In this document: positions 34,969 to 44,220 of the stretch, one piece after another | Layout: the number at the start of each line of letters is the position of its first letter | How positions within the stretch are numbered: position 1 is the stretch's first letter | Notes under the pieces: model-generated | Databases searched by the model: none | What the model was told of the DNA's origin: nothing | What the model saw: only the letters and a program-made list of their open reading frames with translations | Position numbers and translations under genes: made by a program | Assembly: GCA_965222935.1 (NCBI GenBank) | Contig: CBDCVA010000001.1 | Location: 682,001 to 746,000 of the forward strand | Reading direction: 5' to 3' | Source: CBDCVA01 sp965222935 [NCBI: Candidatus Latescibacterota bacterium] | GTDB lineage: Bacteria; Latescibacterota; CBDCVA01 | Length of the DNA stretch: 64,000 nt

Positions 34969-36110
34969 TGACCGGACAGGCGAAGGTGGATGCTGCACAG
35001 CTCCGGCCGCCCTTCGGCGGGGACGCTCCCATGATTGCCACCGGCGACGCTCGCGCCGAGGCGCGCATCCGCTTGGACCTAGAACACAGCGTTGAGGTGC
35101 TCCTAGAGGCTGTCTCGGGGGTGGAGGCGGTGATGCTGGCCGGCGGCTACGCCCGCGGTGAGGGGACGGTGCGTCTAAGGGCGGAAGGGCCCATCCCAGC
35201 GAATGACTACGACCTCGTGGCGGTCGTCGGTCGGGTGCCGGGCGAGGCCCAACGGCGACGTCTCCAGGATCGGCTCGCGGCGGAGTTGGGCATGGACTTG
35301 GTGGACGTGCGCTTCGTTCGCAGCGCTCGTCTCGAGCGTCTACCCTTCACCATGTTCTGGGCCGATCTGAGGCGCACCGGCCGCGTTTTGTGGGGAGATC
35401 CTGACATCCTGGGGCGCCTGCCCGCATATAACCTGGCCCGCCTGCCGCTCGTCGAGGGACGCAAGCTCCTGTTCAACCGGCTGATGTGCCTGATCGAGGC
35501 CTACCCAGCCGAGCCGCTCAATGACGCGGCATGGTTCCGGTCGGCGCACTGGCTCGCCAAGTGTGCGTTCGCCTGCGCCGATGCGGCGCTGATCTCTCAG
35601 GGGCTCTATCACTCAAGCTATGCCGAAAAAATCAAGAGGCTCAAGAGTATGGGCATGCCAGAAGGAGAATCGTATTCGCTGGGGCAATGGGCTTTGGCGT
35701 GCAAACTGCACGGCGATCCCGGCTCACCGGCGGAGGCGATGACGCGCTGGTTCACTGTGCGCGCCGTGATGCGGGATGCGGTGCGAAAGCACTGTGCAAG
35801 GTTCTATCGTCGGCACTTTGAGACTTTGAGCGCTCTAGCGCGATGGTACCCTAGAGCACCGTCCACGCTGGCGCGTCGGCTTGCCGTGGCTGCACTCGAA
35901 AGAAGCCGCCGCTACGAGCGCATCGTCGCCCTCGAAGCCGCCGAACTCCACCTCGTCGAAGCCCGGCGCAGTGCAAATGAGATAGACGCTGACGCGCTCG
36001 AGGCCGCAGCCCGAGCGCTTGCCCGAACGGATGGTCAGACCGACACAGAACGGACGTGGGACACCTTACGTGAGCGTGCGATCCGGGCGTGGTACACGCT
36101 GAAGCATTGA
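34965..36110 (+). CDS. Nucleotidyltransferase-fold protein of unknown role
   Basis: The 381-residue protein has a DNA-polymerase-beta-like nucleotidyltransferase core (about 40-150). LAGGYARGEG corresponds to the GG/GS loop, NDYDLVAVVG to the hDhDh metal motif, and LVDVRFV to the third carboxylate. A long, helical, Arg-rich C-terminal region follows (about 160-380) with no known domain that I can name. The complete catalytic triad suggests a real transferase of NMP groups, target unknown. It is tightly coupled to the phosphatase-fold gene before it and to a GT2 gene after it. It is not a recognisable sugar nucleotidylyltransferase. Confidence 0.65.
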   Translation: MMTGQAKVDAAQLRPPFGGDAPMIATGDARAEARIRLDLEHSVEVLLEAVSGVEAVMLAGGYARGEGTVRLRAEGPIPANDYDLVAVVGRVPGEAQRRRLQDRLAAELGMDLVDVRFVRSARLERLPFTMFWADLRRTGRVLWGDPDILGRLPAYNLARLPLVEGRKLLFNRLMCLIEAYPAEPLNDAAWFRSAHWLAKCAFACADAALISQGLYHSSYAEKIKRLKSMGMPEGESYSLGQWALACKLHGDPGSPAEAMTRWFTVRAVMRDAVRKHCARFYRRHFETLSALARWYPRAPSTLARRLAVAALERSRRYERIVALEAAELHLVEARRSANEIDADALEAAARALARTDGQTDTERTWDTLRERAIRAWYTLKH

Positions 36111-36111
36111 G

Positions 36112-37029
36112 ATGAGCAAGCCCGACGTCTCGGTGGTCATTCGGACCTGGAATAGCGAGGCCACAATAGGGCGCGTCCTGGAGCGGGTGATGTCGCAGGA
36201 AACGTCTTGCCGGGTCGAAATCGTGATCGTGGATTCGGAATCGAGCGACCGCACGCTGGAGATCGCCAAACCCTTCAACCCGAAGGTTGCACACACCCCC
36301 CATCTGGGATGGATGCCGGGTCGCGCCACGAATATCGGTATCCGACTGGCTTCAGGAGATGTATGCGTGTCGCTTTCCTCCGACGCCGTACCCGTGAACG
36401 GCGCATGGCTTCAGGCTCTGGTAGGGCACTTCGACGATCCGTTGGTCGCCGGCGTCAGCTCACGCCAAGTCCCTCCGCCGGATTGCAGTCCCTTGGCGGC
36501 AGCTCACGTCGCATGCATGTTCGGACCCTATCGAACCATCTACGATCGCACCGGCATGGACCCGGGGGAAGCAGTTCCGGCGCTCGAGCCGCACATGCGT
36601 TTCAGTCATACTAGCTCCTGCTCACGCCGCGATCTGCTCTTGGCCCGTCCTGTGTCCGAGGCGTTGATGAACAGGGAGGATAGGGAGTGGGGTAAGGCGA
36701 TGCTGGAATTGGGTCACCGTCTGGTCTATGAGCCGCGTTCGCAGGTCTTTCATGCCCATGACGGCAGACTGGCCCAGAACCGGGCTCTGTTCAGACGTGT
36801 AGGCATGGATCACAGACGGATTACGGATCACAGCTTGAAATATCACCAGTGTCCAGCGATGGTTCTGCTGGGGATGCTGGGTGACTTGCGCTATTTCGAG
36901 AAACTGGGCATGGGTCCCGGTGCCAAGCTGTGGTGGGCCGCCAAGAGCGCTGTCTACTGGGGTGCCTGCACGCTCAGCCAGATTCGCGCCAGCCGCTGGC
37001 GCCAGCCCGTCGTCGAGGAACGCACGTGA
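36112..37029 (+). CDS. Family 2 glycosyltransferase (rhamnosyltransferase-like)
   Basis: A 305-residue GT-A protein with SVVIRTWNSEATIGRVLERV, VIVDSESSDRTLEIA, GRATNIGIRLASGDVCVSLSSDAVP (donor/metal region) and NREDREWGKAML (catalytic ED). This matches the WbbL/RfbF type that adds rhamnose or related deoxysugars. The C-terminal portion is helical and amphipathic. The start lies 1 nt after the preceding stop and its end overlaps the following gene by 4 nt. Confidence 0.83.
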   Translation: MSKPDVSVVIRTWNSEATIGRVLERVMSQETSCRVEIVIVDSESSDRTLEIAKPFNPKVAHTPHLGWMPGRATNIGIRLASGDVCVSLSSDAVPVNGAWLQALVGHFDDPLVAGVSSRQVPPPDCSPLAAAHVACMFGPYRTIYDRTGMDPGEAVPALEPHMRFSHTSSCSRRDLLLARPVSEALMNREDREWGKAMLELGHRLVYEPRSQVFHAHDGRLAQNRALFRRVGMDHRRITDHSLKYHQCPAMVLLGMLGDLRYFEKLGMGPGAKLWWAAKSAVYWGACTLSQIRASRWRQPVVEERT

Positions 37030-39413
37030 CCGCACAGCGCGCCGGAACAAAACGTCATCCCGCCGATCGTCAGCCCACGGGCTTTCCAGCAGATTGGCTG
37101 GAGCGGCTCAGTCCGCGTCGAGCCGGAGCGGTCATCGCCGGCATCCTCTTCGTCGTCTTTTGCGCGATCTTCCGGGACATCACCCTTCTAGGCCGGGCCT
37201 TTGCACCGCCTGACATCATCAACGGGGCAGCGCCGCTTCATGACTGGGGTTGGTCGGAGATCATCGAGTACAAGCGCTTCCCTCTCTGGTGTCCGTACTT
37301 ATTCAGCGGCATGCCTTCGTTCGGAAGCATGCTCTTTGCGAAGGTCTACCCAGTCTCAGCCCTCTTGCCGATGCTCCTCCCCGGTCCTCTGGAGCGTTTC
37401 TTCGACGTGCACGTACTCCACTACGTCTGGGCCGGAGCGGGGATGGCTTTGCTTTGCCGGTCGTTCGGCATGTCGCGGACCGCAGCGCTCATAGGAGCAC
37501 TGGCCTATGCCCTCGCTCCGTACTTGGTCGTCCTGCCGACCGTCGGTCATGGCGGCAAGCTCTACGCGGCTTCCCACATGCCCTGGGTGGTCTGGGCTGT
37601 GCGGCGGGCACTCCTCGATCCAAAGCCACGGAGCGTGGCCCTCGCCGCGGCCTTCACGGCCATCCAACTCTTGAGCCAGCACCCTCAGATCACGTTCTAC
37701 ACCTGGCTGGCCATCGCGGTGATGGTATTATTCGAGGTCGTGCGCAAGTTGCGTGCGCGGGACCCTGCAGGGGCTCGCCGGGATGTCGTATGGGTGAGCG
37801 CTTCGGCCGTCTGGGGTCTGCTTCTTGTTGCGTTCTTCGTGCTGCCGGTCAGCGAGTATGCGCACCATTCCATCCGCGGCGGTGGCGCGACAGGAGGCCT
37901 GGACTACGACTATGCCACGAGTTGGTCGCTAGCGCCGCGCGAACTGCTCACTTTTCTCGTCCCCAGCATCTACGGCTTCGGCGGAGCCACGTACTGGGGC
38001 TCGATGCCATTCACGGATTACTCCAATTACGCCGGGCTCCTGACCTTGACTCTAGCTCCCTTCGCTTTCGCAGCCGCCGCTCGGCATCGGGCCTGGCCCG
38101 CATTCGCGATAGCTGCTGTGGGCGTGCTGCTGGCCTTCGGCCGCCATGTCCCGGTACTCTACGATCCGATGTTTCATTATTTCCCGTATTTCAACAAGTT
38201 CCGCACCCCGGTGCTTGCACTACTCATGACCCACTTCGGGCTAGGTCTCCTGGCCGCGCTGGGCTTGGATCAGGTCATGGCTCTGGTGGCCGCGCAACCC
38301 GAGCTCAAACGACGGTACGTCCGGCGCCTGCTCATCGGCATGGGCGTGGGGCTGGCCGCCGTGGTCCTCGTAGGTATAGCTGCCCGGAACGCGCCAAGCA
38401 CGACGATCGAGGGCGCCCTTGCACCGGCACTCGGGAAGGCGCGCGCGGCCATGGCGGGGTGGGATGCGCTAAAGGCAGCAACGTTCTTAGTGGTGATCGG
38501 TGTCGTCCTGACTGCGCTGTTGCGCCGAGCGCTGCCTGTGTCTGCGGCAGGGCCGATTCTCGCCGCGATATTGCTCATTGACGTGGGCTGGGTCGATTGG
38601 ACGCTGGCAACTGCCCGCCATCCCGCTGGGATCGTCCGCCAGCACCTGGCGGAGGACGACATCGTGCGCTTCCTCAAGCGGGACCCGGAGCTCTTCCGCA
38701 TCTTCACGGCGAGCAGAGACGTCGGCGCGAACCGATATGTGGGCCACCGCATCGCCAACGTGGAGGGCTATTCGCCCGCGAAGCTCCGCATCTATGAGGA
38801 ACTGCGGGCCGATGGCAGTTTTGCGAACTTCGCCGTGCTGGACATGCTTAATACCAAGTACATCGTCTCGTCTCGGTCCCTGAGCCACCCCCGCCTGAAG
38901 GAAGTCCACGCGGGCGCAGCCGGCTACGTTTACCGGAACCGCACCCACGCGCCACGGGCCTTCCTGGTGGACAGCGTAAAGGTTATCCCCCAGGCAGAGG
39001 ACCGGCTGGCCGAACTGCGTTCTCCCGGGTTTGATCCACGCAGCTATGCCATCATCGAGAGGCCGCTGGGCCTTGAGTTGGGGAACGTCAAAGGCAGCAG
39101 CGTTCGGATCACCGGATACGATACCCACCGCGTGCGTCTTGCCGCGCACATTGCGAGCCCCTGCCTTCTTGTGCTGAGCGAGGTTTATTATCCGGCGGGA
39201 TGGGAGGCGCAGGTGGACGGGGTAAAGGCCCCCATCTGGCGCGCCAACCATGTTTTGCGCGCCCTGCCGCTTGGCCCAGGCGAGCATGAGATCGTCTTCA
39301 CATTCCGCCCCGCCAGCATCAAGATCGGCGGAGTGATCAGTCTGGTGGCCTGGTTGGGGCTCCTGGCGGCAGTGCTGGTCGGGCGTCCACAGACGCGTAA
39401 GTCGGTGTCATGA
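37026..39413 (+). CDS. YfhO-family polytopic membrane protein (GT-C-like)
   Basis: A 795-residue protein with about 11-13 membrane segments in its first 540 residues, then a large soluble C-terminal region and one last helix. Features of the YfhO family are an early loop with PPDIINGAAPLHDWGWSE, LWCPYLFSGMPSFG, GGKLYAASHMPW, and a distal NVEGYSPAKLRIYEE segment. YfhO-type proteins are thought to transfer sugars from lipid carriers outside the cytoplasm, like GT-C enzymes. GTG 37026 overlaps the previous stop by 4 nt. It could stand in for a polymerase or modify the exported glycan. Confidence 0.82.
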   Translation: MTAQRAGTKRHPADRQPTGFPADWLERLSPRRAGAVIAGILFVVFCAIFRDITLLGRAFAPPDIINGAAPLHDWGWSEIIEYKRFPLWCPYLFSGMPSFGSMLFAKVYPVSALLPMLLPGPLERFFDVHVLHYVWAGAGMALLCRSFGMSRTAALIGALAYALAPYLVVLPTVGHGGKLYAASHMPWVVWAVRRALLDPKPRSVALAAAFTAIQLLSQHPQITFYTWLAIAVMVLFEVVRKLRARDPAGARRDVVWVSASAVWGLLLVAFFVLPVSEYAHHSIRGGGATGGLDYDYATSWSLAPRELLTFLVPSIYGFGGATYWGSMPFTDYSNYAGLLTLTLAPFAFAAAARHRAWPAFAIAAVGVLLAFGRHVPVLYDPMFHYFPYFNKFRTPVLALLMTHFGLGLLAALGLDQVMALVAAQPELKRRYVRRLLIGMGVGLAAVVLVGIAARNAPSTTIEGALAPALGKARAAMAGWDALKAATFLVVIGVVLTALLRRALPVSAAGPILAAILLIDVGWVDWTLATARHPAGIVRQHLAEDDIVRFLKRDPELFRIFTASRDVGANRYVGHRIANVEGYSPAKLRIYEELRADGSFANFAVLDMLNTKYIVSSRSLSHPRLKEVHAGAAGYVYRNRTHAPRAFLVDSVKVIPQAEDRLAELRSPGFDPRSYAIIERPLGLELGNVKGSSVRITGYDTHRVRLAAHIASPCLLVLSEVYYPAGWEAQVDGVKAPIWRANHVLRALPLGPGEHEIVFTFRPASIKIGGVISLVAWLGLLAAVLVGRPQTRKSVS

Positions 39414-40300
39414 GCCGCCCGCGTGCCCTCGTGGTTGGAGCGACAGGGCTGTTGGGTCGAAAGGTTCTGGGAGCGTTCGATAAAACTTGGGCAGTCGCCT
39501 CCGCCACGCGCGCCGGCCTTTCGGTAGCAGGTGAATCGGCGTACATCCTCGACCTCACCCAGCGGGGGGCAGTCAAAGCGGCCCTGCAGGATGCGAAGCC
39601 AGACCTTGTGGTGAACGCTGCGGCTATGACGAACGTGGATGCCTGTGAGACGGATCGCCGGGGGGCATGGGCCGTGAACGTCTGGGGCGTGGAAACCCTC
39701 GCCGAAGCGGCTCTGGCGGTGGGCGCACGGCTGATCCATGTCTCGACCGACTATGTTTTCGATGGCGACGCCGGACCGTACCCTGAAGAGGCAGCCCCCC
39801 GTCCCCTGAACTGGTATGGGGCCACTAAGGCTGGGGGTGAGCGTGCGGTCCTAGCCAACAGCCAGCACATGGTGGTACGCACGATCGTGCTCTATGGTCA
39901 CGCGCCCGGTGCACGGCCCAACTTCGTGAGTTGGCTTTGGCGTGAGTTGCGTGAGGGCCGGCGCGTCCGTGCTGCGACCGACCAGTGGGGGAATCCGACC
40001 TTGGCCGACGATCTGGCGGCTGCGTTACGGGGCCTGACGGAGGCGGGCGCATCGGGCTTGGTTCATTACGGAGGGAGCAGTTTCTTGACGCGGTACGAGA
40101 TGGCCCTTGCCGTCGCTGATGCGCTGGGCGCTCCAGCGGAACTGATCGCGCCGGTGACCACGTGCAAGCTGGGCCAGCGCGCCTTGCGGCCCCTACGCTC
40201 AGGCCTCGTGACGGAGCGTGCAGGAGTTGCGCTGGGGCGGGTGCCCGTGGATTTCACCGATGGCCTGCGTACGGCGCTCGCCCACCTCGATTCGGGGTGA
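39410..40300 (+). CDS. dTDP-4-dehydrorhamnose reductase-like SDR (RmlD family)
   Basis: A 296-residue short-chain reductase with VVGATGLLGRKV (NAD(P)-binding), NAAAMTNVDACE, VSTDYVFDGD and the catalytic YGATK. The order and spacing are those of RmlD, which makes dTDP-L-rhamnose. RmlA, RmlB and RmlC are not in this window, so another 4-keto-sugar is possible. The start overlaps the YfhO-type gene by 4 nt. Confidence 0.85.
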   Translation: MSRPRALVVGATGLLGRKVLGAFDKTWAVASATRAGLSVAGESAYILDLTQRGAVKAALQDAKPDLVVNAAAMTNVDACETDRRGAWAVNVWGVETLAEAALAVGARLIHVSTDYVFDGDAGPYPEEAAPRPLNWYGATKAGGERAVLANSQHMVVRTIVLYGHAPGARPNFVSWLWRELREGRRVRAATDQWGNPTLADDLAAALRGLTEAGASGLVHYGGSSFLTRYEMALAVADALGAPAELIAPVTTCKLGQRALRPLRSGLVTERAGVALGRVPVDFTDGLRTALAHLDSG

Positions 40301-40311
40301 GGCTGCCTGAG

Positions 40312-41028
40312 ATGAAGGGCCTGGTCATCGTCCCCACCTACAACGAGCGGGAGAACATCGTTGCCCTCATTCGTCAAGTCCTCGCCCTCGAGTACGACCT
40401 AGAGGTCCTGGTCGTGGACGACAATTCGCCGGACGGCACAGGCGACCTGGCCGAGGCGCTAGCGCACGACGATGGGCGCATCGCCGTCTTGCACAGGGGA
40501 GAAAAGAGAGGACTGGGATCGGCGTACGTGGCGGGCTTCCAATGGGGCATCACCCACGGACCGTACGATCTCTTGTTGGAGATGGACGCTGATTTTTCAC
40601 ACGACCCGAGTTATGTCCCCGCCTTACTGGAAAAGAGCCGCGACCATGATCTGGTCGTTGGATCGCGTTACCTGCACGGCGCCAACGTCGTCAACTGGCC
40701 CTTGGGACGGCTGCTTCTCAGCTACTATGCGAACTGGTACGCGCGGTTGGTCACAGGCATGCCTGTGCGCGACACGACAAGCGGGTTCAAGTGCTTCCGG
40801 CGGCAGGCGATCGAAAGCCTCGATTTGGGTCGCGTCCACTCCGAGGGCTACGCTTTTCAGATCGAGATGACCTACCGGATCTGGAAGCAAGGCTTTCGCA
40901 TCTGTGAGGTGCCCATCGTCTTCTACGACCGCCAGCGCGGTACGTCGAAGATGTCTTTCGCCATCGCCAAAGAGGCCGCGTGGCTCGTCTGGAAGCTGCG
41001 CGCTTTGAGCCTCTTCGGTAGGTTGTAG
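40312..41028 (+). CDS. Polyprenol-phosphate mannosyltransferase-like GT2
   Basis: A 238-residue enzyme closely matching bacterial DPM1-like proteins. Motifs are VIVPTYNERENI, VVDDNSPDGTGD, EMDADFSHDPSYVP (donor metal site), VGSRYLHGANVVNWP and DTTSGFKCFRR. It lacks the extra membrane helices of some relatives. It would make a polyprenyl-phosphate-linked sugar used as donor outside the cytoplasm, which fits the GT-C-like protein two genes earlier. ATG at 40312. Confidence 0.9.
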   Translation: MKGLVIVPTYNERENIVALIRQVLALEYDLEVLVVDDNSPDGTGDLAEALAHDDGRIAVLHRGEKRGLGSAYVAGFQWGITHGPYDLLLEMDADFSHDPSYVPALLEKSRDHDLVVGSRYLHGANVVNWPLGRLLLSYYANWYARLVTGMPVRDTTSGFKCFRRQAIESLDLGRVHSEGYAFQIEMTYRIWKQGFRICEVPIVFYDRQRGTSKMSFAIAKEAAWLVWKLRALSLFGRL

Positions 41029-41041
41029 CCCGTCACCCGTC

Positions 41042-42745
41042 ATGCCACCTCATCTCCTACCCGGCGCCCAGCCCGACGAGGCTGACGCACGGCCAGACTT
41101 GGCTGTCATCATCGTCAGCTATAACGTCCGAAGCTTCCTTGAGCAGACGCTGCGGACGGTTGTCGACGCCAGCGAAGGGCTGCGGGTGGAGCTGATCGTC
41201 GTGGACAACGCCTCCACGGATGAGAGTGCTGCGATGGTGCGTGAGCGTTTCCCGGGGACACGATTGATCGCCAACTCGGAGAACATGGGCTTCGCTAGGG
41301 CCAGCAACCAGGGGTTTGCCCGTGCCCATGGCCGCTATGTGCTGTTCCTCAATCCAGATGTCGTCATCCATCGCGATACGCTCAGGACGATGGTGGGCTT
41401 CATGGACGACCACCCTAAGGTGGGTGCGGCTGGCTGCAAGCTCCTCTTACCCGACGGCCAGATGGAGTTGGCCTGCCGCCGAAGCTTCCCCACACCGGGC
41501 GTCGCCTTCTACAAGATCGTAGGCCTGGCCAACCTCTTTCCGCACAACCGACGCTTTGGCGCCTACAACCTGACCCATTTAGACCCCAACCAAGAACACG
41601 AGGCTGACGCTCTCTCCGGTTCATTCATGATGGTGCGGCACGATACCTTAGAGCAGGTCGGCAGTTGGGATGAGCGGTACTTCATGTATGGAGAGGACCT
41701 CGATCTTTGCTACCGGATCAAACGCGCTGGCTGGAAGGTATGGTACGTACCTACTACCGAAGTCGTCCACTTTCACGGCGAATCCGCGCGACAGACATCG
41801 CGCATTCACGACCGGATTACGTTCTACAAAGCGATGTACATCTTTGTGCGCGAGCACCTGGGCTCACACGTCCTCTTCCCGGTCTGGCTGTTGACGACGG
41901 GGATCGTGTTGCGCGGGCTCGTCTCAGTCATGGCGAAGGGGATCGAACGGTTGCTCTTGCCGTTCCTGGATCTCGTGTTGGTGCTCGTGGGTCTCTCACT
42001 GGGCATTGTGGTCCGCTTCGGTGGTCTGGTGGCGCTGCCGCCTTATCGAACGCTCACATCCTACCTGATCATCTATGGCGTGTCGGGCCTGATCTGGATT
42101 GCGGCGCTAACCTTAGTGGGCGCCTACCGCCGCCGCCGCTACTCGATCGGCTCGGCACTCGTCGGCGTGCTCCTGGGCTTCGTCGCCGTCACCTCACTGA
42201 CCTTCTTTTACAACCAGTACGCCTTCTCTCGCCTCGTGGCGCTCTACTCTTGGCTATTCAACTCCGCTTTGGTGGGTGGAGCACGAGCGCTGATGTTGAC
42301 TCTGTCGCGTACGCGAGTAGGCGCTGGGATCGGGCGCCCCCGCGCCGTTGTGCTGGGGACCGGGCCCGAGGCGCAGACTTTTGTGGATGCGTCACAGCAG
42401 GCGGCCCAGGGCTATCGGGACATCGTGGGCTTTGTCAGTCAATCGAGCGACCAGCGAGGCGAGACGATCCTGGGTCTGGGTGTGTTGGGCTCGATTGAGG
42501 AACTGGGCGAAATCATCCAGGATTATCGGGTCGAAGAGGTGATCATCGCGACAAGCCAAGTGACGTACTCGCGCATCTTGCCCTTCTGGTCGAGTATGGT
42601 CGGTCGGGCGGTGACTTTCAAGCTTTTGCCCTCCTCTTTCGGCGGCTCGTTCGACGTCAATTCTCGCGGTGACGACGCCCTCCTGTTAATCGATCTTGAC
42701 GTGCCCCGCCGTGGGAAGCTCCAGCGGCTCTTGGGTCTGGGCTGA
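41042..42745 (+). CDS. GT2 glycosyltransferase fused to the N-terminal part of a sugar-phosphate transferase
   Basis: The 567-residue protein begins with a complete GT2 domain (about 20-265): VIIVSYNVRSFLEQTL, VVDNASTDES, LNPDVVI and YGEDLDLCYRIKRAGW. Next come about five membrane segments (about 270-430). Then follows a Rossmann-like domain (about 433-560; RAVVLGTGPEA, LGVLGSIEELGEII, VEEVIIATS) like the NAD-like domain of WbaP/WcaJ-type transferases. It stops at RRGKLQRLLGLG, just where the catalytic sugar-transferase domain should begin. The glycosyltransferase half may work; the priming function cannot. Confidence 0.8.
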   Translation: MPPHLLPGAQPDEADARPDLAVIIVSYNVRSFLEQTLRTVVDASEGLRVELIVVDNASTDESAAMVRERFPGTRLIANSENMGFARASNQGFARAHGRYVLFLNPDVVIHRDTLRTMVGFMDDHPKVGAAGCKLLLPDGQMELACRRSFPTPGVAFYKIVGLANLFPHNRRFGAYNLTHLDPNQEHEADALSGSFMMVRHDTLEQVGSWDERYFMYGEDLDLCYRIKRAGWKVWYVPTTEVVHFHGESARQTSRIHDRITFYKAMYIFVREHLGSHVLFPVWLLTTGIVLRGLVSVMAKGIERLLLPFLDLVLVLVGLSLGIVVRFGGLVALPPYRTLTSYLIIYGVSGLIWIAALTLVGAYRRRRYSIGSALVGVLLGFVAVTSLTFFYNQYAFSRLVALYSWLFNSALVGGARALMLTLSRTRVGAGIGRPRAVVLGTGPEAQTFVDASQQAAQGYRDIVGFVSQSSDQRGETILGLGVLGSIEELGEIIQDYRVEEVIIATSQVTYSRILPFWSSMVGRAVTFKLLPSSFGGSFDVNSRGDDALLLIDLDVPRRGKLQRLLGLG

Positions 42746-42819
42746 TGGGCTCCGATCGCAGGATGTTCTGCCACACTCGCAGCTCAGCTTTCTTTCAGCA
42801 GCGTCCGAGTGCGGTCCTG

Positions 42820-42847
42820 TTGACAACCCAACGGCTGCCTGTAATCT
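42820..42847 (+). promoter_or_regulatory. Promoter of proA
   Basis: A perfect TTGACA (42820-42825) is followed after 16 bp by TAATCT (42842-42847), in the 143-nt gap between the glycan cluster and proA. Initiation near 42854 leaves a 35-nt leader. The rest of the gap shows no other signal. Confidence 0.5.
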
Positions 42848-42888
42848 TAGTGCCTGCTAGACCCGTGATCTGAGATAGGGAGATACAG

Positions 42889-44214
42889 GTGATGGACCAT
42901 GACGAGCAGAGGGTCGCCGGGACGGTGAACGCAGCCACCATAGGGGACGATGCTGTCACTGGTGGCAGGGCCGAGGCGGAGTACAAGGCGCGAGCCGCGC
43001 GGGCGGCCGCCGTGGGGATGCGGGGCCTCTCCACGCAGATCAAGAACGCCGCCTTGGAGGCCATGGCAGCGGCGGTTGAGCGCGAGAAACCATCCATCCT
43101 CGCCGCCAACGTGCAGGACCTCGAAGCCGCTGGCCGCGGCGGCCTTTCGAATGCGATGATCGAGCGGCTGGTGCTCGGCGAGAAGGGCGTCGAAGGCATG
43201 GTGACGGCCCTGCGAGAGATCGCTCTGCTACCTGATCCCGTGGGCGCTGTGGAAGGGCTGACGCGGCAGCCTTCGGGGATTGATGTCGGGCGAATGCGCG
43301 TGCCCTTGGGCGTCGTCGCGGTGATCTACGAATCACGGCCGAACGTCACGGCCGATGCGGCTGGCCTGTGCCTGAAAGCCTCCAATGCCGTGGTGCTGCG
43401 TGGTGGCTCGGAGGCGTTTCGCACCAACTGCGTTCTGGCACGGACGCTTGCGGCGGCGGCGCAGTCCGAAGGCGTGCCGTCGGGGGCCATTTCATTTATC
43501 GAGACGACGGATCGCGCGGCGGTCACGGCTCTTCTGGAGATGGTGGGTATGATCGACCTGGTTGTGCCGCGCGGGGGTAAGCCCTTAATCGAGGCGGTGC
43601 AACGTCACGCCAAGGTATCGGTGCTCAAGCATTACGACGGCATCTGTCACGTCTATGTGGATGGCACCTCAGACCTGGAGATAGCCGAGGCCATCGCTTT
43701 TAACGCCAAGGTGCAGCGGCCCGGCGTCTGCAACGCCATGGAGACGCTACTGGTCCACGAGGCCGCCGCTGAGGCGCTCCTGCCCTCGCTTCTGGAGCGC
43801 TACCGGGAGAGCGATGTCGAAATCCGAGGCTGCGAGCGCACGCGCGAGTTGGTCCCCTGGGTCGAGGTTGTGACCGAGAATGACTGGCGAACGGAATACC
43901 TGGACCTGATTCTCTCGGTGCGCGTCGTACCATCGCTGGAGGCGGCCGTGGAGCACATCGAGACTTACGGCTCCGGGCACACCGACGCCATCGTGACCGA
44001 TGACTACCGCGCGGCGCGAAAATTCACGGCCGAGGTAGATTCCGCCTCGGTGATGGTCAACGCTTCCACACGGCTCGGCGATGGCGGTGTCTACGGCCTC
44101 GGCGCCGAGATAGGCATCAGCACCGACAAATTGCACGCCCGCGGGCCCGTTGGATTGGAGGGACTGACCACTTACAAATGGGTGGTCTTCGGCGAAGGCC
44201 ACGTGCGGACGTGA
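42889..44214 (+). CDS. proA: Glutamate-5-semialdehyde dehydrogenase ProA
   Basis: ProA reduces gamma-glutamyl phosphate in proline synthesis. The 441-residue protein has YESRPNVTADAAGLCLKASNAV, PRGGKPLIEAV and the catalytic Cys281 in QRPGVCNAMETLL. The first 28 residues are a poorly conserved extension. GTG 42889 or the adjacent ATG 42892 is the start, with GGGAG upstream. proB is not adjacent. It has its own promoter. Confidence 0.95.
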   Translation: MMDHDEQRVAGTVNAATIGDDAVTGGRAEAEYKARAARAAAVGMRGLSTQIKNAALEAMAAAVEREKPSILAANVQDLEAAGRGGLSNAMIERLVLGEKGVEGMVTALREIALLPDPVGAVEGLTRQPSGIDVGRMRVPLGVVAVIYESRPNVTADAAGLCLKASNAVVLRGGSEAFRTNCVLARTLAAAAQSEGVPSGAISFIETTDRAAVTALLEMVGMIDLVVPRGGKPLIEAVQRHAKVSVLKHYDGICHVYVDGTSDLEIAEAIAFNAKVQRPGVCNAMETLLVHEAAAEALLPSLLERYRESDVEIRGCERTRELVPWVEVVTENDWRTEYLDLILSVRVVPSLEAAVEHIETYGSGHTDAIVTDDYRAARKFTAEVDSASVMVNASTRLGDGGVYGLGAEIGISTDKLHARGPVGLEGLTTYKWVVFGEGHVRT

Positions 44215-44220
44215 GACCCC

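Noticed and set aside
37250-38581. 443-codon frame inside the YfhO-type gene.
   Set aside because: Arg/Gly/Ala-rich alternate-frame product with no hydrophobic pattern; the real frame shows clear membrane helices.
42746-42888. A leftover catalytic sugar-transferase domain after the GT2 fusion.
   Set aside because: No frame in the 143 nt shows the expected motif; one short FFQQRPS reading is too brief to count.
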